Shown: piece after piece, positions 5,052-5,671 of the stretch | Layout: every line of letters begins with the position of its first letter | Numbering within the stretch: position 1 is the first letter of the stretch | DNA from: Oscillospiraceae bacterium | GTDB taxonomy: Bacteria > Bacillota_A > Clostridia > Oscillospirales > Oscillospiraceae | Assembly (NCBI GenBank): GCA_017550765.1 | Contig: JAFZOC010000022.1 | Coordinates: 1-5,671 of the forward strand | Direction of reading: 5' to 3' | Length of the DNA stretch: 5,671 nucleotides | Made by a program: the position numbers and the translations under genes | The notes under the pieces: model-generated | Told to the model about the DNA's origin: nothing | What the model saw: only the letters and a program-made list of their open reading frames with translations | Database searches by the model: none

Positions 5052-5671
5052 ATGAAACATCAGAAGATCGCCGGTATCTACGCAGATGCCGAAGCCTTCG
5101 GCGGGCAGGAGCTGACCGTTTGCGGTTGGGTCCGCACTGTGAGGGACATGAAGAATTTCGGCTTCATCGAACTCAACGACGGCAGCTGCTTCAAGTCGCT
5201 GCAGGTCGTGTTCGAGAGAGGCAGCCTGGCCAATTACGATGAGATCGCCCACCAGAACGTTGGCGCCGCCCTGATCGTGCGCGGCACCCTGGTGCTGACC
5301 CCCGAGGCCAAGCAGCCCTTCGAGCTGAAGGCCGCCGACATCTTCGTGGAGGGCGTGTCCACGCCGGACTACCCCCTGCAGAAGAAGCGCCACAGCGTGG
5401 AGTTCCTGCGCACCATCCAGCATCTGCGCCCCCGCACCAACCTCTTCTCCGCCGTGTTCCGGGTCCGTAGCGTGGCGGCCCAGGCGGTGCATGAGTTCTT
5501 CCAGAGCCGGGGCTTCGTCTATGTCCACACCCCCATCATCACCGGGTCCGACGCCGAGGGCGCCGGCCAGATGTTCCGGGTGACCACCATGGATCCCTCA
5601 GATCCGCCCAGCACCGAGGTCGGCAATGTGGACTTATCCAAGGACTTCTTCGGCAAGCCCACCAACCTGAC
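5052..5671 (+). CDS. asnS: Asparaginyl-tRNA synthetase, N-terminal part (runs off the right edge)
   Basis: Class IIb aminoacyl-tRNA synthetase that charges tRNA-Asn in the cytoplasm. 206 complete codons are visible. The N-terminal OB-fold anticodon-binding domain spans about residues 20-103 ([25 protein letters not shown]). Then come the linker and HLRPRTN (124-130) at the start of the catalytic domain with class II motif 1 ([20 protein letters not shown]), and [17 protein letters not shown] (163-179), which marks AsnS rather than AspRS. A short [20 protein letters not shown] insert precedes FGKPTNL, as in many clostridial AsnS. Motifs 2 and 3 lie beyond the window. The ATG at 5052 is chosen by homology and the AAAGGA 9 bases upstream; this RBS is weaker than those of the other genes here. 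Confidence 0.96.
   Translation, partial: MKHQKIAGIYADAEAFGGQELTVCGWVRTVRDMKNFGFIELNDGSCFKSLQVVFERGSLANYDEIAHQNVGAALIVRGTLVLTPEAKQPFELKAADIFVEGVSTPDYPLQKKRHSVEFLRTIQHLRPRTNLFSAVFRVRSVAAQAVHEFFQSRGFVYVHTPIITGSDAEGAGQMFRVTTMDPSDPPSTEVGNVDLSKDFFGKPTNL

Noticed and set aside
3987..5528. Minus-strand open frame of 513 codons across the lipid kinase and asnS.
   Set aside because: Both sense-strand genes are unmistakable; the antisense product is His/Gly/Gln-rich and typical of a shadow frame of GC-rich genes.
5635..5644. TTATCCAAG as a DnaA box in keeping with an origin-proximal locus.
   Set aside because: It is a lone imperfect match inside asnS coding sequence, with no cluster and no AT-rich unwinding region; it cannot support an origin here.

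Overview
This window looks like part of the chromosome of a GC-rich, spore-forming member of the Clostridia. It carries a germination (spore) protease, a chromosomal Soj/Spo0J (ParA/ParB) pair of Firmicute type and strong AGGAGG-like ribosome binding sites. The GC-rich codon use would fit the Oscillospiraceae/Ruminococcaceae, but that family-level placement is an inference. No mobile element, CRISPR array, rRNA or tRNA was seen. All seven genes are recognisable core genes; five are complete and one at each edge is cut off.

Left half, all on the minus strand (read right to left): gpr (spore protease), two parS centromere sites, then parA-parB-serS. The last three genes are packed with gaps of 8 and 16 bases and very probably form one operon, read from a near-consensus promoter at 2384-2412. 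One parS site abuts the -35 box of that promoter. The other is perfect and is built into the last codons and stop codon of gpr. The two sites are 146 bp apart centre to centre. The parAB-parS set suggests an origin-proximal location.

Right half, all on the plus strand: rpsT (ribosomal protein S20), a YegS/BmrU-type lipid kinase, and the first 206 codons of asnS (asparaginyl-tRNA synthetase). Each has its own promoter with a 17-bp spacer and a TG extended -10. gpr and rpsT are divergent across an AT-rich 203-bp region. It holds the rpsT promoter, a 9-bp perfect AT-rich inverted repeat just upstream of it, and a candidate forespore-type (sigma-G-like) promoter for gpr.

Functionally the window joins chromosome segregation (ParA, ParB, parS), spore germination (Gpr) and translation (SerS, AsnS, S20). 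I do not see a novel gene system. The most interesting features are the parS arrangement (one site overlapping the parAB promoter, one overlapping the gpr stop codon) and the placement of a forespore gene at the centromere-like locus, where Firmicutes usually have rsmG.
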